DNA from: Beutenbergia cavernae DSM 12333
GTDB lineage: Bacteria; Actinomycetota; Actinomycetes; Actinomycetales; Beutenbergiaceae
NCBI RefSeq assembly: GCF_000023105.1
Contig: NC_012669.1
Location: 2,419,025 to 2,483,024 of the forward strand
Length of the DNA stretch: 64,000 bases
Reading direction: 5' to 3'
Positions within the stretch are counted from its first letter, which is position 1. Every line of letters begins with the position of its first letter. Of this stretch, positions 18,687 through 29,522 are shown in pieces. The notes beneath the pieces were generated by a model that made no database searches, was not told the origin of the DNA, and worked only from the letters and a program-made list of their open reading frames with translations. The position numbers and the translations under genes are program-made.

Positions 18687-19435
18687 GCGCACGGGCCGTC
18701 GTCGTCCATCCCGACGCCGAGACGCTCGCCGAGGCGGTGGCCGCCCGGCTCGCGCTCGCGATCGCCGACGCCCAGGCGGTGGCGAGCCCGGTGCACGTGG
18801 TCCTCACCGGCGGCACCGCGGGCACCGCGTCGCTCGCCGCGCTCGGCCGCAGCCCGCTCCTCGGGCTGGTCGACCGGACGAGCCTGCACGTGTGGTGGGG
18901 CGACGAGCGTTTCCTCCCCGCCGGCGACCCGGACCGCAACGAGACGCAGGCGCGTGCCGCCCTGCTCGACGTGCTCGACCTGCCCGCCGGGAACGTGCAT
19001 GCGGTGCCGGGACCCGACGTCGTCGGCTCGCCGGAGGATGCGGCGGCCGCGTACGCCGCCGAGCTCGCCGCGCACGCTCCCGACGGCGCTACGGTTCCGG
19101 GCTTCGCCGTCCTGCTGCTCGGCGTCGGCCCGGACGCGCACGTGGCATCGCTCTTCCCCGGGCAGCCGGCCCTCGACGTGACCGGGGTGGCCGCCGTCGG
19201 CGTCCAGGGTGCGCCGAAGCCGCCACCGGAACGGGTCTCCCTCACGTTCGAGGCGATCGCGGCGGCGCACCAGGTGTGGTTCGTCGTCGCCGGGGCGGAC
19301 AAGGCCGACGCCGTCCGGGCGGGCCTCGGCGGCGTCGACGTCCACGAGGCGCCGGTGAGCGGGGCGCACGGGCACGACGTCACGCTGTGGCTGCTGGACG
19401 TGGCCGCGGCCGGATCCGAGGAGGACGACGGATGA
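18683..19435 (+). CDS. pgl: 6-phosphogluconolactonase
   Basis: 250-aa sugar-phosphate-isomerase-fold lactonase (DevB type) hydrolysing 6-phosphogluconolactone, the step after Zwf. Diagnostic segments are VHVVLTGGTAGTASLAAL, the WWGDERFLPAGDPDRNE motif and LLLGVGPDAHVASLFPG, whose histidine is the expected catalytic base. ATG at 18683 overlaps opcA by 4 bp, with GGAGGAGAAG as the ribosome binding site. The stop overlaps the next methyltransferase gene by 4 bp. Confidence 0.95.
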   Translation: MSARAVVVHPDAETLAEAVAARLALAIADAQAVASPVHVVLTGGTAGTASLAALGRSPLLGLVDRTSLHVWWGDERFLPAGDPDRNETQARAALLDVLDLPAGNVHAVPGPDVVGSPEDAAAAYAAELAAHAPDGATVPGFAVLLLGVGPDAHVASLFPGQPALDVTGVAAVGVQGAPKPPPERVSLTFEAIAAAHQVWFVVAGADKADAVRAGLGGVDVHEAPVSGAHGHDVTLWLLDVAAAGSEEDDG

Positions 19436-20130
19436 GCGACGACTCAGCGCGCCAGGTGTGGGCCGAGGTCGACGACTGGGCGGCGCAGGCGCTGCTGCCC
19501 GCGGACCCGGTGCTCGAGGCGACGCTGGAGGCGAGCACGGCGGCCGGCCTGCCGGCGATCGCCGTGTCGCCGCTGCAGGGAGCCTTCCTCCAGGTGCTGG
19601 CACGCACGGTCGACGCCCGGCTGGTGGTGGAGGTGGGCACGCTCGGTGGCTACTCGACGACGTGGCTGGCGCGGGGCGTGGCCGGCGACGGCCGGGTCGT
19701 GACGATCGAGTACTCGCCGCGGCACGCCGACGTCGCCCGCGTGAACCTGGCTCGGGCCGGCCTGCTCGAGAAGGTGGACGTCCGCCTCGGTGACGCGACG
19801 GAGGCGTTGCCCGCCCTCGCCGACGAGCTGGGCGACGAGCGCGCGGACCTCGTGTTCCTCGATGCGGACAAGGCGAACCTGCCGACGTACGTCGAGTGGG
19901 CGATCAGGCTGGTGCGCCGCGGAGGGCTCGTGGTCGTCGACAACGTCGTCCGGGGCGGAGGCGTGGTGGACCCCTCCCGCGACGACGCCGACGTGCAGGG
20001 CGTGCGGGCGATGCTCGAGGCGCTCCGCGACGAGCCGCGCCTCGATGCGACGGTCCTGCAGACGGTGGGCGCCAAGGGCTACGACGGCGTGCTGGTGGGG
20101 ATCCGTACGGACGTGCGCGACCCCGACTGA
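19432..20130 (+). CDS. O-methyltransferase, class I SAM-dependent (family 3)
   Basis: 232-aa catechol-O-methyltransferase-like enzyme. The SAM-binding motif VEVGTLGGYSTTWLARGV, the acidic IEYSPRHAD at the end of strand 2, and the metal-binding LVFLDADKANLPTY and VVDNVVRGG segments are all present, so it should be an active metal-dependent O-methyltransferase of unknown acceptor. ATG at 19432 overlaps pgl (ATGA), making it the last gene of the pentose phosphate operon; no functional link to that pathway is evident. It has no signal peptide or membrane segment. Confidence 0.85.
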   Translation: MSDDSARQVWAEVDDWAAQALLPADPVLEATLEASTAAGLPAIAVSPLQGAFLQVLARTVDARLVVEVGTLGGYSTTWLARGVAGDGRVVTIEYSPRHADVARVNLARAGLLEKVDVRLGDATEALPALADELGDERADLVFLDADKANLPTYVEWAIRLVRRGGLVVVDNVVRGGGVVDPSRDDADVQGVRAMLEALRDEPRLDATVLQTVGAKGYDGVLVGIRTDVRDPD

Positions 20131-20283
20131 CCGTCGCGCCGGGGATCGCGCCTGGAGTGGGGTAGATCGGGGACCCATGCGCTCCCGAGACGACCCCAGT
20201 CACGCGGAATCCGCGTCTGAGCACTGTCAAGCCCTGAGCTGGTGCCCACCGACGAAGGCGAGATCACCAACGAGCGGCGACGG

Positions 20284-20356
20284 AAGGATGATCCGGCCCG
20301 GAGTGGCTGGGCGTGGGGCGCGACGAAGGAGCGCCCGGGCAGGCTGGATCATCCTT
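20284..20356. terminator. Inverted repeat between convergent O-methyltransferase and rbpA genes
   Basis: Perfect 11-bp arms AAGGATGATCC (20284-20294) and GGATCATCCTT (20346-20356) enclose 51 nt with a smaller GGGCG/CGCCC stem, giving a branched hairpin. It lies in the 276-bp gap between two convergent genes, so a bidirectional terminator is the simplest reading, though there is no U-rich tract. The remaining gap sequence holds no ORF I would support. Confidence 0.5.
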
Positions 20357-20406
20357 GCGGCGACGCGATCGCACCCACAGACGCGGACGCACCCGCAGAC
20401 GCGACC

Positions 20407-20754
20407 TCAGCCGCCCCGACGAGCGCGAAGCGCGGCGAGCGCCTCTTCGAGGAGCTCGGCACCCTCGGCGTCGCTCCGACGCTCCTTCACGTACGCGAGG
20501 TGCGTCTTGTACGGCTCGTTCTTGGGAGCCGCTGGCGGGTTCTCCTGGTCCTGGCCGGCAGGGAGCCCGCAGCGGGGGCAGTCCCACGTCTCGGGGACGA
20601 CCATCCCCGGCTCCTCGGCGAAGCTGGGACGCGTCTCGTGGCCGGCGGCGCACCAGTAGGACACCCACACCCGCGGCGCGGCCTCCCCACGTTCCGCCTC
20701 GCCCATCGGGCCTGCGCCGACGCGCGACCCCCGGATTGCGCTACCACCAGCCAC
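20407..20754 (-). CDS. rbpA: RNA polymerase-binding protein RbpA
   Basis: 115-aa transcription factor specific to Actinobacteria that binds RNA polymerase and group 1/2 sigma factors and stabilises the open complex. The basic N-terminus AIRGSRVGAGPMGEAERGE, the zinc-ribbon region (YWC and CPRCG cysteines; the usual histidine in AGHETRPSF), and the C-terminal sigma-interaction region NEPYKTHLAYVKERRSDAE are all conserved. GTG at 20754 follows GAAGGGA. The gene is 12 bp downstream of secG and probably shares its transcript. This gene is strong evidence for the phylum. Confidence 0.96.
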   Translation of the reverse strand: MAGGSAIRGSRVGAGPMGEAERGEAAPRVWVSYWCAAGHETRPSFAEEPGMVVPETWDCPRCGLPAGQDQENPPAAPKNEPYKTHLAYVKERRSDAEGAELLEEALAALRARRGG

Positions 20755-20766
20755 GTGCGTCCCTTC

Positions 20767-21012
20767 TCAGACCGTGAACTTCTGGATCAGACCCAGCAGC
20801 ACCACGACGACGCCCCAGATGAGGGCGGTGCCGATGGTGATGCGGTTGAGGTTGCGTTCGGCGACGCCCGACGACGCGACGCTGGTCGACAGTCCGCCCC
20901 CGAACATGTCGGAGAGGCCCCCGCCCTTGCCCTTGTGCATGAGGATCGTCAGGATCAGGATCCCGCTCGTGAGCACGAGCAGGACCTGCAGGGAGATGCG
21001 TAGAGCGTCCAC
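20767..21012 (-). CDS. secG: Preprotein translocase subunit SecG
   Basis: 81-aa membrane protein of the SecYEG translocon. Two hydrophobic helices (ISLQVLLVLTSGILILTILM and ITIGTALIWGVVVVLLGLI) flank the conserved cytoplasmic loop HKGKGGGLSDMFGGG. GTG at 21012 is chosen because the longer open frame upstream has no SecG character and covers a terminator hairpin. Placement after tpiA and before rbpA is normal for Actinobacteria. A TTGACC within the tpiA hairpin loop region could be part of its promoter, but no convincing -10 follows. Confidence 0.94.
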   Translation of the reverse strand: MDALRISLQVLLVLTSGILILTILMHKGKGGGLSDMFGGGLSTSVASSGVAERNLNRITIGTALIWGVVVVLLGLIQKFTV

Positions 21013-21061
21013 GTGGTTCCGTTCTTCACGTCGCGGGTCGTACCCACCGTACGCTGCGGCA

Positions 21062-21101
21062 GCGGCGGGCCCGGTCAAGGATAGGCGATCGGGCCCGCCG
21101 C
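21062..21101 (-). terminator. Hairpin terminator after tpiA
   Basis: Perfect 12-bp GC stem (GCGGCGGGCCCG at 21062-21073 with its complement at 21090-21101) around a 16-nt loop, extended by four more pairs past a 1-nt bulge. It starts 18 bp past the tpiA stop and 50 bp before the secG start. There is no U-tract, as usual for high-GC organisms. It probably ends or attenuates the gap-pgk-tpiA transcript. Confidence 0.65.
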
Positions 21102-21118
21102 CTGCCACGAACGACCGG

Positions 21119-21916
21119 CTAGAGGCCGACGGCGTGCTGCTGGTAGCGGACGATGGCCGCGAACTCGTCGGCGTCGAGGCTCGCCCCGCCGACGAGCGCG
21201 CCGTCGACGTCGGGCTTGGCCATGATGGCCGCGACGTTCCCGGACTTCACGGAGCCGCCGTAGAGGACGCGGACGGCGCCTGCCACCTCCGGTGAGTACA
21301 ACTCGCTGAGGCGGACGCGGATCGCCGCGCAGACCTCCTGCGCGTCCTCGGGTGTCGCGACCTCGCCGGTCCCGATGGCCCAGACGGGCTCGTACGCGAC
21401 GACGATCGTCGCGGCGTCGTCGGCGGAGATCCCGTCGAACGCGCCGTCGACCTGAGCGAGCGTGTACGGCACCTGCTCGCCGGCCTGCCGCACGTCGAGC
21501 CCTTCGCCGACGCACACCAGCGGGACGATGCCCTCGCCGAGCGCCGCCTTCGACTTCGCGTTGACGACGGCGTCGTCCTCCGCGTGGAACTGGCGCCGCT
21601 CGGAGTGCCCGATGATCGCGTAGGTGACGCCGAGCTTCGCCAGCTGGGAGGCCGACACCTCACCGGTGTACGCGCCGGAGGCGTGCGCCGAGACGTCCTG
21701 GGAGGCGTAACGGATGCCCAGCCGGTCGGCGTCGACGAGCGTCTGCACGGACCGCAGGTTCGTGAACGACGGCGCGACGACGACCTCCACGCCGGTGTAG
21801 TCGTGCTTGGCGTCCCCGAGCGTCCACGCGAGCTTCTGCACGAGGTGCGTCGCCTGGTGGTGGTCGAGGTTCATCTTCCAGTTGCCCGCCATCAGCGGGG
21901 TACGGGTGCTGGCCAT
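21119..21916 (-). CDS. tpiA: Triosephosphate isomerase
   Basis: 265-aa glycolytic (beta/alpha)8 enzyme interconverting dihydroxyacetone phosphate and glyceraldehyde 3-phosphate. Substrate-binding lysine is in GNWKMN, the catalytic histidine in [10 protein letters not shown] and the catalytic glutamate in [13 protein letters not shown], with the flexible loop 6 intact; [11 protein letters not shown] binds phosphate. ATG at 21916 lies only 2 bp beyond the pgk stop, so the two are surely co-transcribed. Length is normal. Confidence 0.98.
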   Translation of the reverse strand: MASTRTPLMAGNWKMNLDHHQATHLVQKLAWTLGDAKHDYTGVEVVVAPSFTNLRSVQTLVDADRLGIRYASQDVSAHASGAYTGEVSASQLAKLGVTYAIIGHSERRQFHAEDDAVVNAKSKAALGEGIVPLVCVGEGLDVRQAGEQVPYTLAQVDGAFDGISADDAATIVVAYEPVWAIGTGEVATPEDAQEVCAAIRVRLSELYSPEVAGAVRVLYGGSVKSGNVAAIMAKPDVDGALVGGASLDADEFAAIVRYQQHAVGL

Positions 21917-21918
21917 GA

Positions 21919-23118
21919 TCAGTCCTCCAGGACGGCGAGGCCGGGGAGCGTCTTGCCCTCGAGGAACTCGAGGCTCGCGCCACCTCCGGTCGAGATGTGG
22001 CTGAACCCGGCCTCGTCGAAGCCGAGCGAACGGACGGCCGCCGCGGAGTCTCCGCCGCCGACGATGGTGAAGGCGCCGGCTGCGGTGGCGTCGGTGAGCC
22101 CCTGGGCGACGGCGCGCGTGCCGGCGGCGAAGGCGTCGAACTCGAAGACCCCCATGGGGCCGTTCCAGACGACGGTCTTCGCCCCGCGGATGACGGCGGC
22201 GAACGCCTCGCCGGACTCGGGTCCGATGTCGAGGCCGATCGAGTCCGCCGGGATCGCGTCAGCGGCGACGACCTGGTGCGGAGCGTCAGCGGCGAACGCC
22301 TCGGCCGCGACGATGTCCGTCGGGAGCACGATCGTGACGCCGGACTGCTCGGCCTGGTCGAGGTAGCCCTTGACCGTGTCGATCTGGTCCTCCTCCAGCA
22401 GGGACTTGCCCACCTGGTGGCCCTGCGCCGCGAGGAACGTGAAGACCATCCCGCCGCCGATGAGGAGCGTGTCGGCCTTCGTGAGCAGGTTCGCGATGAC
22501 GCCGAGCTTGTCGGAGACCTTCGAACCGCCGAGGACGACGGCGTACGGCCGCTCGGGATCGTCCGTCGCCTTCCGCAGCGCCGTCACCTCCGCGAGCACG
22601 AGGTCGCCCGCCGCGTGCGGGAGCAGGGTGGCGACGTCGTACACGCTGGCCTGCTTGCGGTGCACGACGCCGAAACCGTCGGAGACGAACGCGTCGGCCA
22701 ACTCGGCGAACGCGCGCGCCAGCTCGAGGCGCTCGGCGTCGTCCTTGCTCGACTCGCGCGGGTCGAACCGCACGTTCTCGAGCAGCGCGACGTCGCCGTC
22801 GGAGAGCGCAGCGACCGTCTCGTGCGCGGACGGGCCGACGACGTCGGCCGCGAGCGCGACGGGCGTGCCGAGGAGCGCTCCGAGGCGCTGCGCGACGGGC
22901 GCGAGCGAGAACGCCGGGTCCGGCGCGCCCTTCGGCCGCCCGAGGTGCGCCGTCACGACGACCTTGGCCCCGGCGTCGACGAGCCGCTTCAGCGTGGGCA
23001 GCGCCGCGCGGATCCGGCCGTCGTCGGTGATGGTGGTGCCGTCGAGCGGCACGTTGAAGTCCGAGCGGACGAGCACGGTCTTCCCGCGCAGCTCGCCCAG
23101 GTCGTCGATGGTCCTCAT
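21919..23118 (-). CDS. pgk: Phosphoglycerate kinase
   Basis: 399-aa glycolytic kinase making ATP from 1,3-bisphosphoglycerate. Two-domain family motifs are intact: [13 protein letters not shown] near the N-terminus, HLGRPKG, the hinge segment [16 protein letters not shown], and the nucleotide-binding WNGPMGVFE and VGGGDSAAA near the C-terminus. ATG at 23118 is preceded by GAGGAGAGACG. The 123-bp gap to gap contains a strong hairpin, so gap and pgk may be expressed at different levels from one transcript. Confidence 0.98.
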   Translation of the reverse strand: MRTIDDLGELRGKTVLVRSDFNVPLDGTTITDDGRIRAALPTLKRLVDAGAKVVVTAHLGRPKGAPDPAFSLAPVAQRLGALLGTPVALAADVVGPSAHETVAALSDGDVALLENVRFDPRESSKDDAERLELARAFAELADAFVSDGFGVVHRKQASVYDVATLLPHAAGDLVLAEVTALRKATDDPERPYAVVLGGSKVSDKLGVIANLLTKADTLLIGGGMVFTFLAAQGHQVGKSLLEEDQIDTVKGYLDQAEQSGVTIVLPTDIVAAEAFAADAPHQVVAADAIPADSIGLDIGPESGEAFAAVIRGAKTVVWNGPMGVFEFDAFAAGTRAVAQGLTDATAAGAFTIVGGGDSAAAVRSLGFDEAGFSHISTGGGASLEFLEGKTLPGLAVLED

Positions 23119-23183
23119 CGTCTCTCCTCAGGTCGGGTCGTGAGGCCGGTCGAGCGCCTCGGTGACGTCAGTGGCCGGACAGA

Positions 23184-23218
23184 CCTCCGCGCCCGTCCTG
23201 GCGGAGCGGGCGCGGAGG
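23184..23218 (-). terminator. Intercistronic hairpin between gap and pgk
   Basis: Perfect 12-bp stem CCTCCGCGCCCG (23184-23195) / CGGGCGCGGAGG (23207-23218) with an 11-nt loop, 24 bp beyond the gap stop. No U-tract follows. It may be a terminator, partial attenuator or mRNA-stabilising processing element within the gap-pgk-tpiA operon; sequence alone cannot tell. Confidence 0.55.
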
Positions 23219-23241
23219 CATGAGCCGGGATGCGGACTACG

Positions 23242-24312
<1,071 letters not shown>

Positions 24313-24430
24313 TCAGTACCCCGTCGGGCGCAGGCGGCGGGGCGGACCCTTGGGGCCGCCCTCCATCTTGCGACCCTACACCGGCTCCGGAGGGGTCACC
24401 TGGGTAGGAGGTCCCGCCCAGGGGGGCGTC

Positions 24431-25411
24431 TCAGAGGTCGAGCATCTCCGGTGTGAGGATGCTCTCGGTGTCGGGGATCCCGAGGTCCGACGCCTTCTTG
24501 TCGGCCATCGCGAGAAGGCGCCGGATGCGGCCGGCGACGGCGTCCTTCGTCAGCGGCGGGTCGGACAGCTGGCCCAGCTCCTCCAGCGAGGCCTGCTTGT
24601 TCTCGAGGCGCAGCCGGCCGGCCTCGACCAGGTGGTCGGGCACGTCCTCGGCGAGGATCTCGAACGCCCGCTCCACGCGTGCGCTCGCCGCGACCGCCGC
24701 CCGTGCCGACCGCCGCAGGTTCGCGTCGTCGAAGTTCGCCAGGCGGTTCGCCGTGCCGCGCACCTCCCGACGCATCCGGCGCTCCTCCCAGGCGAGGACG
24801 GCGTCGTGCGCGCCCATCCGGGTGAGGATCGCGGAGATCGCGTCGCCGTCCCGGATCACGACCCGGTCCACCCCGCGCACCTCGCGCGCCTTCGACGTGA
24901 TGCCGAGCCGGCGGGCGGCACCCACGAGCGCCAGCGCCGCCTCCGGCCCGGGGCACGTGACCTCCAGGGCCGAGGACCGGCCGGGCTCCGTGAGGGATCC
25001 GTGCGCGAGAAAGGCACCCCGCCAGGCGGCGACCGTGTCGCCGATGCTCGCGGAGACCACCTGGGGCGGGAGCCCGCGCACGGGCCGCCCGCGGCTGTCC
25101 AGCAGCCCGGTCTGCCGAGCGAGCGCCTCGCCGTCGCGCACGACGCGGACGACGTACCGGTTGCCCTTCCGCAGCGCGCCACCGGAGACGACGATGATGT
25201 CGCTCACGTGGCCGTACACCTCGGCGATCGCGACGCGGAGCCGGCGGGCAGCGATCGCCGCGTCCAGCTCCGCCTCGATCACGATGCGGCCCGAGATGAT
25301 GTGGAGTCCCCCCGCGAACCTCAGCGTCGCCGACACCTCGGCCTTGCGGCTGGAGATCTTGTCGACCCGGACTCTGGCCAGCTCGTCCTTCACGGCAGCG
25401 GTCAGCGACAT
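24431..25411 (-). CDS. whiA: DNA-binding protein WhiA
   Basis: 326-aa sporulation/division regulator of Gram-positive bacteria; in Streptomyces it works with WhiB, and in non-sporulating relatives it is linked to cell division. An N-terminal LAGLIDADG-like domain that has lost catalysis ([29 protein letters not shown]) is followed by a C-terminal helix-turn-helix ([26 protein letters not shown]). ATG at 25411 ([10 protein letters not shown]) matches the family start; an in-frame ATG at 25420 is possible. It follows yvcK by 17 bp in the classical rapZ-yvcK-whiA order. Confidence 0.96.
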   Translation of the reverse strand: MSLTAAVKDELARVRVDKISSRKAEVSATLRFAGGLHIISGRIVIEAELDAAIAARRLRVAIAEVYGHVSDIIVVSGGALRKGNRYVVRVVRDGEALARQTGLLDSRGRPVRGLPPQVVSASIGDTVAAWRGAFLAHGSLTEPGRSSALEVTCPGPEAALALVGAARRLGITSKAREVRGVDRVVIRDGDAISAILTRMGAHDAVLAWEERRMRREVRGTANRLANFDDANLRRSARAAVAASARVERAFEILAEDVPDHLVEAGRLRLENKQASLEELGQLSDPPLTKDAVAGRIRRLLAMADKKASDLGIPDTESILTPEMLDL

Positions 25412-25428
25412 GGCGGCCATCCTGCCAC

Positions 25429-26421
25429 TCATCGGACCGCTCCCACGTCGCCCCAGGTGCCCGCGAACGCGTCCCGGTACGCGGCGGCGAGGCGCAGCGG
25501 GTCGTGCCGCGGCGTCCCGTCGTCGGCCCGGACCTGGCGCAGGACGAGCTCTCCCCCGAGCCTCCGCACGCTGGCCTCCAGCTCCCTGACGTCGTCCACC
25601 CACGTCGGATCGGCGACCACGACGTCGAGGCGCAGGTCCGGGTCGTAGCGCGACAGCGCGACCACGTGGTCGGCGGCGGAGAAGCCCTCGGTCTCCCCCG
25701 GCTGCGCCTGCAGGTTGAGCGTCAGGGCCACGCGGGCGCCGCCGTCGTGCACCGCGTCCCGCAGCTCGGGCACGAGCAGATGGGGCATGACGGACGTGTA
25801 CCAGGATCCGGGGCCGAGCACCACCCAGTCGGCCGCGCGGACGGCTGCGACCGCCTCCGGGCACGCCGGTGGCCCCTCCGGGACCAGGCGCACGCGCGCG
25901 ACCCGCCCGCTCGTCACGGCGACCCGGCTCTGGCCGCGGACGACGACGTCGAGGCCACCGTCGCGCGTGACGTCCGCCTCGATCTGGAGCGGCACCGCCG
26001 CCATGGGGAGCACCCTGCCGCGCGCGCCGATCAGCTCGGCGAGCCCGTCCAGGCCGGAGACCGGGTCGCCGGCGACCGCCCACGCCGCGGCGATGACGAG
26101 GTTGCCGGCCGCGTGCGCGTCGAGCGGGCCGTCGGTGTCGAAGCGGTGCTGCAGCAGGTCGTGCCACCGCCGGCCCCGGGGCGTGTCGTCGCACAGGGCC
26201 GCCAACGCCATCCGCAGGTCACCCGGCGGGAGGATGCCGAGCTCGGAACGCAGCCGACCGGACGAGCCGCCGTCGTCGGCCACCGTCACGACGGCGGTGA
26301 GGTCCGGGGTGAGGTGCCGCAACGCCATGAGCGTGGACGAGAGCCCGTGACCGCCGCCGAGGGCGACGATGCGGGGCGGCGCCGACGGCGTCGGGCCGAG
26401 CGGGTCGAGATGCACGGTCAC
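25429..26421 (-). CDS. yvcK: YvcK/CofD-like gluconeogenesis factor
   Basis: 330-aa CofD-superfamily protein that binds UDP-sugars and supports cell wall synthesis on gluconeogenic carbon. Diagnostic segments are [43 protein letters not shown] and [15 protein letters not shown]. It is predicted cytosolic. The start at 26421 overlaps the rapZ stop by 4 bp. Conserved three-gene neighbourhood with rapZ and whiA supports the call. The precise role in this organism is inferred from the family. Confidence 0.94.
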   Translation of the reverse strand: MTVHLDPLGPTPSAPPRIVALGGGHGLSSTLMALRHLTPDLTAVVTVADDGGSSGRLRSELGILPPGDLRMALAALCDDTPRGRRWHDLLQHRFDTDGPLDAHAAGNLVIAAAWAVAGDPVSGLDGLAELIGARGRVLPMAAVPLQIEADVTRDGGLDVVVRGQSRVAVTSGRVARVRLVPEGPPACPEAVAAVRAADWVVLGPGSWYTSVMPHLLVPELRDAVHDGGARVALTLNLQAQPGETEGFSAADHVVALSRYDPDLRLDVVVADPTWVDDVRELEASVRRLGGELVLRQVRADDGTPRHDPLRLAAAYRDAFAGTWGDVGAVR

Positions 26422-27368
26422 TCGCGACCCAGGTCACGGTGCAGGGTGCGGACCGAGTTGCCGTCCTCGCGGAGCCGCTCCGCCATCGCCTCGGCGATCG
26501 CGACCGACCTGTGCTTGCCGCCGGTGCAGCCCACCGCGATCGTGACGTACGGCTTCTGCTCGCGGAGGTAGCCGTCGAGCACGGGCTCGACGGCGGACAC
26601 GTACGCGTCGACGAAGTCCTGCGCACCGGGCAGCGCCAGCACGTAGTCGCGCACGGCGTCGTCACGGCCCGTGAGATGGCGCAGCTCCGTGACCCAGTAC
26701 GGGTTGGAGAGGAACCGCACGTCCACCACGTGGTCGGCGTCCAGCGGCAGCCCGTACTTGAAGCCGAACGAGACGAGCGTGAGTCGCAGCGGCCGGTCGG
26801 CCTCGCCGGCCACCACGTCCCGCACCTGCGCCGCCAGCTCATGGACGGTGAGGTCGGTGGTGTCGAGGACGACGTCGGACCGCTCCCGCAGGTGCGCGAG
26901 CACCCGGCGCTCCTCGGCGATCCCGTCGAGGATCCGCCCGTCGCCCTGCAGCGGGTGCGGGCGACGGACCTGCTCGAAGCGCCGCACGAGCACCTCGTCC
27001 GAGGCGTCCAGGAACACGATCCGGTACTCGAGGTCCTGCGCCCGGATGTCGTCGATCACCCGGGCCAGATCGGCGAAGAACTCGCCGCCGCGCACGTCGA
27101 CGACCACGGCGAGCCGCCGCACCCCGGCCCCGCTCGCCGTCATCATCCCCGCCAGCGGCAGCAGCATCGTCGGCGGCAGGTTGTCGACGACGTACCAGTC
27201 GAGGTCCTCCAGGACCGCCGCGGCACGGGTGCGCCCGGCGCCCGACATCCCCGTGATGATGAGCAGCTCCGCGCGCTCGTCCTCAGGCCGTGGCGTGTGC
27301 GCCTCGAGCATCGGGATCCCCTCGGGGACCGTGGGCGGACCGGACGGTTCGGGGCTCGGCGCGCTCAT
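26418..27368 (-). CDS. rapZ: RNase adapter RapZ family nucleotide-binding protein
   Basis: 316-aa P-loop protein of the RapZ/YvcJ family. The Walker A is ITGMSGAGRTRAA, with Arg in place of the usual Lys of GKS/T; family members generally have GAGRS/T here, so it is not a defect. VVDNLPPTMLLPL, FLDASDEVLVRRFEQVRRPHPL, LTLVSFGFKYGLPLDADHVVDVRFLSNP and the C-terminal IAVGCTGGKHRSVAIAE segments are typical. In enterobacteria RapZ steers sRNA decay; in Gram-positives the role is less clear. It lies 28 bp after uvrC and overlaps yvcK. Confidence 0.95.
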   Translation of the reverse strand: MSAPSPEPSGPPTVPEGIPMLEAHTPRPEDERAELLIITGMSGAGRTRAAAVLEDLDWYVVDNLPPTMLLPLAGMMTASGAGVRRLAVVVDVRGGEFFADLARVIDDIRAQDLEYRIVFLDASDEVLVRRFEQVRRPHPLQGDGRILDGIAEERRVLAHLRERSDVVLDTTDLTVHELAAQVRDVVAGEADRPLRLTLVSFGFKYGLPLDADHVVDVRFLSNPYWVTELRHLTGRDDAVRDYVLALPGAQDFVDAYVSAVEPVLDGYLREQKPYVTIAVGCTGGKHRSVAIAEAMAERLREDGNSVRTLHRDLGRE

Positions 27369-27396
27369 CCCCCCAGGATGCCAGGCGAGCGGGTGC

Positions 27397-29478
27397 TCAG
27401 CCCTCGGGGACGACGACGGCGTCCCGACCGTCCGGGTCCGCGGCGGCCCCGTCCGCCGTGCCCGGCTCGCCGACGGCGCCCGGCTCCGTCGTCGCGTCGT
27501 CGGGTGACGGCGCCAGGGCGGCCAGCACCTGCTCGGCCGTGCGCCTGCCGAAGCCGGGGACCGCCGCGATCTCCTCCGGCGTCGCCGCGCGGATCCTTCG
27601 CACCGAGCCGAAGGCCTGGAGCAGCGCGGCCTGCCGCGACGGCCCGAGCCCCGGGACGTCGTCGAGCGTGGACCGCGTCATCGACTTGCCCCGGCGCTTG
27701 CGGTGGTGCGTGATCGCGAACCGGTGCGCCTCGTCCCGCACGCGCTGCAGGAGGTACAGGCCCTCGCTGGCGCGCGGGAGCACGAGCGGGTACTCCTCGC
27801 CCGGCAGCCACACCTCCTCGAGCCGCTTCGCCAGGCCGACGAGGGCCACATCGCTCACGCCGAGCTCGTCGAGCGCGCGCTGGGCGGCCGCCACCTGCGG
27901 TGGCCCGCCGTCGACGACGACGAGGTTCGGCGGGTACGCGAACCTCGCCGGCCGGCCCGTCTCCGGATCCACCGGGCCGGCGATCGCGACGCCGTCGTCG
28001 TCCTCCGCCGGCACCTCACCGCTCCCGCCGCCGGCCACGCCGACGTCGCGCTGCGCGAGGTAGCGGCGGAAGCGCCGCGTGATGACCTCGTGCATGGCCT
28101 CGGTGTCGTCGCGGGCGCCCTGCCCGTCGGCACCTCGGACCACGAACTGGCGGTACTCGGACTTGCGCGCCAGCCCGTCCTCGAACACCACCATCGACCC
28201 GACCTGGTGCGTGCCCTGCAGGGTCGAGATGTCGTAGCACTCGATGCGCAGCGGTGACTCGGCCAGGCCGAGCTCCTCCTGAAGCTCGGACAGCGCACGC
28301 GACCGGGACGTCAGGTCACCGGCTCGGCGCGTCTTGTGCAGCGCGAGCGCCTGCTGCGCATTCGTCCGGACAGTCTCGGCGAGGGCGCGCTTCTCGCCGC
28401 GCTGCGGGATCCGCAGCGAGACCCGGGAACCGCGCAGCGTGCTGAGCCACTCCGCGAGCTCGACGGCGTCGTCCGGCAGCGCCGGCACGAGCACCTCGCG
28501 CGGCACGCCGGTCGCGCCGCCGTCCGGGCCCTTCTCCGTGGCGTACGGCCCGTACACCTGCTGGAGCAGCCGCTCGACGAGCGCTCCGTCGTCGAGGTCC
28601 TCCACCCGCTCGGTGACCCAGCCGCGCTGCCCGCGAACCCGCCCGCCGCGCACATGGAACACCTGGACCGACACCTCGAGCTCGTCGGCGGCGAGCGCGA
28701 ACACGTCGGCGTCGGTGCCGTCCGCGAGGACCACGGCGTTCTTCTCGACCACGCGGCGCAGCGCGTTGATGTCGTCCCGCACGCGCGCGGCGCGCTCGAA
28801 GTCCAGCTCGGCGGACGCGGCCGCCATCTCGGACTCGAGCCGGCGCAGGAAGACGCCCGACTCCCCCGCCATGAACGAGCAGAAGTCCTCGGCCAGATCG
28901 CGGTGATCCTCGACGCTGATGCGGCCGACGCACGGGGCCGAGCACTTGTCGATGTACCCGAGGAGGCACGGGCGACCGCTCGCCGCCGCTCGCTTGTAGA
29001 CACCGGACGAGCACGTCCGGACGGGGAACACGCGCAGCAGCAGATCGACGGTCTCCCGGATCGCCCACGCGTGGCCGTAGGGCCCGAAGTACCGCGTGCC
29101 CTTCCGCTTGGCGCCGCGCATCACCTGGACGCGTGGGACCTCCTCACCCATGGTGACGGCGAGGTAGGGGTACGACTTGTCGTCCCGGTACTTGACGTTG
29201 AACCTCGGGTCGAACTCCTTGATCCACGAGTACTCGAGCTGGAGCGCCTCGACCTCGGTCCCGACCACCGTCCACTCGACGGAGCTCGCCGTCGTGACCA
29301 TCTGCTGCGTGCGTGGGTGCAGCGCGCTGAGGTCCTGGAAGTAGCTCGAGAGACGGGACCGGAGGCTCTTCGCCTTCCCGACGTAGACGACGCGGCCGTG
29401 CGGGTCCCGGAACCGGTACACCCCCGGCGCGTCCGGGATCTCCCCGGGACGCGGTCGGTACGTCGTCGGGTCAGCCAT
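27397..29478 (-). CDS. uvrC: Excinuclease ABC subunit C
   Basis: 693-aa nucleotide excision repair nuclease making both incisions with UvrB. The N-terminal GIY-YIG domain ([30 protein letters not shown]), cysteine-rich [13 protein letters not shown] segment, UVR motif near residue 200, RNase H-like C-terminal nuclease ([11 protein letters not shown] and [11 protein letters not shown] with catalytic Asp) and terminal helix-hairpin-helix pair ([34 protein letters not shown]) are all present, plus a 40-residue acidic tail. ATG at 29478; the operon runs into rapZ. It is divergent from the EEP gene with a 44-bp gap. Confidence 0.97.
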   Translation of the reverse strand: MADPTTYRPRPGEIPDAPGVYRFRDPHGRVVYVGKAKSLRSRLSSYFQDLSALHPRTQQMVTTASSVEWTVVGTEVEALQLEYSWIKEFDPRFNVKYRDDKSYPYLAVTMGEEVPRVQVMRGAKRKGTRYFGPYGHAWAIRETVDLLLRVFPVRTCSSGVYKRAAASGRPCLLGYIDKCSAPCVGRISVEDHRDLAEDFCSFMAGESGVFLRRLESEMAAASAELDFERAARVRDDINALRRVVEKNAVVLADGTDADVFALAADELEVSVQVFHVRGGRVRGQRGWVTERVEDLDDGALVERLLQQVYGPYATEKGPDGGATGVPREVLVPALPDDAVELAEWLSTLRGSRVSLRIPQRGEKRALAETVRTNAQQALALHKTRRAGDLTSRSRALSELQEELGLAESPLRIECYDISTLQGTHQVGSMVVFEDGLARKSEYRQFVVRGADGQGARDDTEAMHEVITRRFRRYLAQRDVGVAGGGSGEVPAEDDDGVAIAGPVDPETGRPARFAYPPNLVVVDGGPPQVAAAQRALDELGVSDVALVGLAKRLEEVWLPGEEYPLVLPRASEGLYLLQRVRDEAHRFAITHHRKRRGKSMTRSTLDDVPGLGPSRQAALLQAFGSVRRIRAATPEEIAAVPGFGRRTAEQVLAALAPSPDDATTEPGAVGEPGTADGAAADPDGRDAVVVPEG

Positions 29479-29488
29479 GCCTCCACCT

Positions 29489-29504
29489 TAGAACGTGTGT
29501 CCCA
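29489..29504. promoter_or_regulatory. Weak LexA-box-like site upstream of uvrC
   Basis: TAGAACGTGTGTCCCA, 11 bp upstream of the uvrC start, matches the actinobacterial SOS box TCGAAC-N4-GTTCGA at 9 of 12 fixed positions. Alone it would be unconvincing; it is listed because uvrA has a far better site at a similar distance. Confidence 0.25.
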
Positions 29505-29522
29505 CGGTCCGCGTGCACCAGG

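Noticed and set aside
20131-20406. Possible small RNA or small gene between the O-methyltransferase and rbpA
   Set aside because: Only a branched inverted repeat is visible; no promoter pair or conserved RNA motif recognised.
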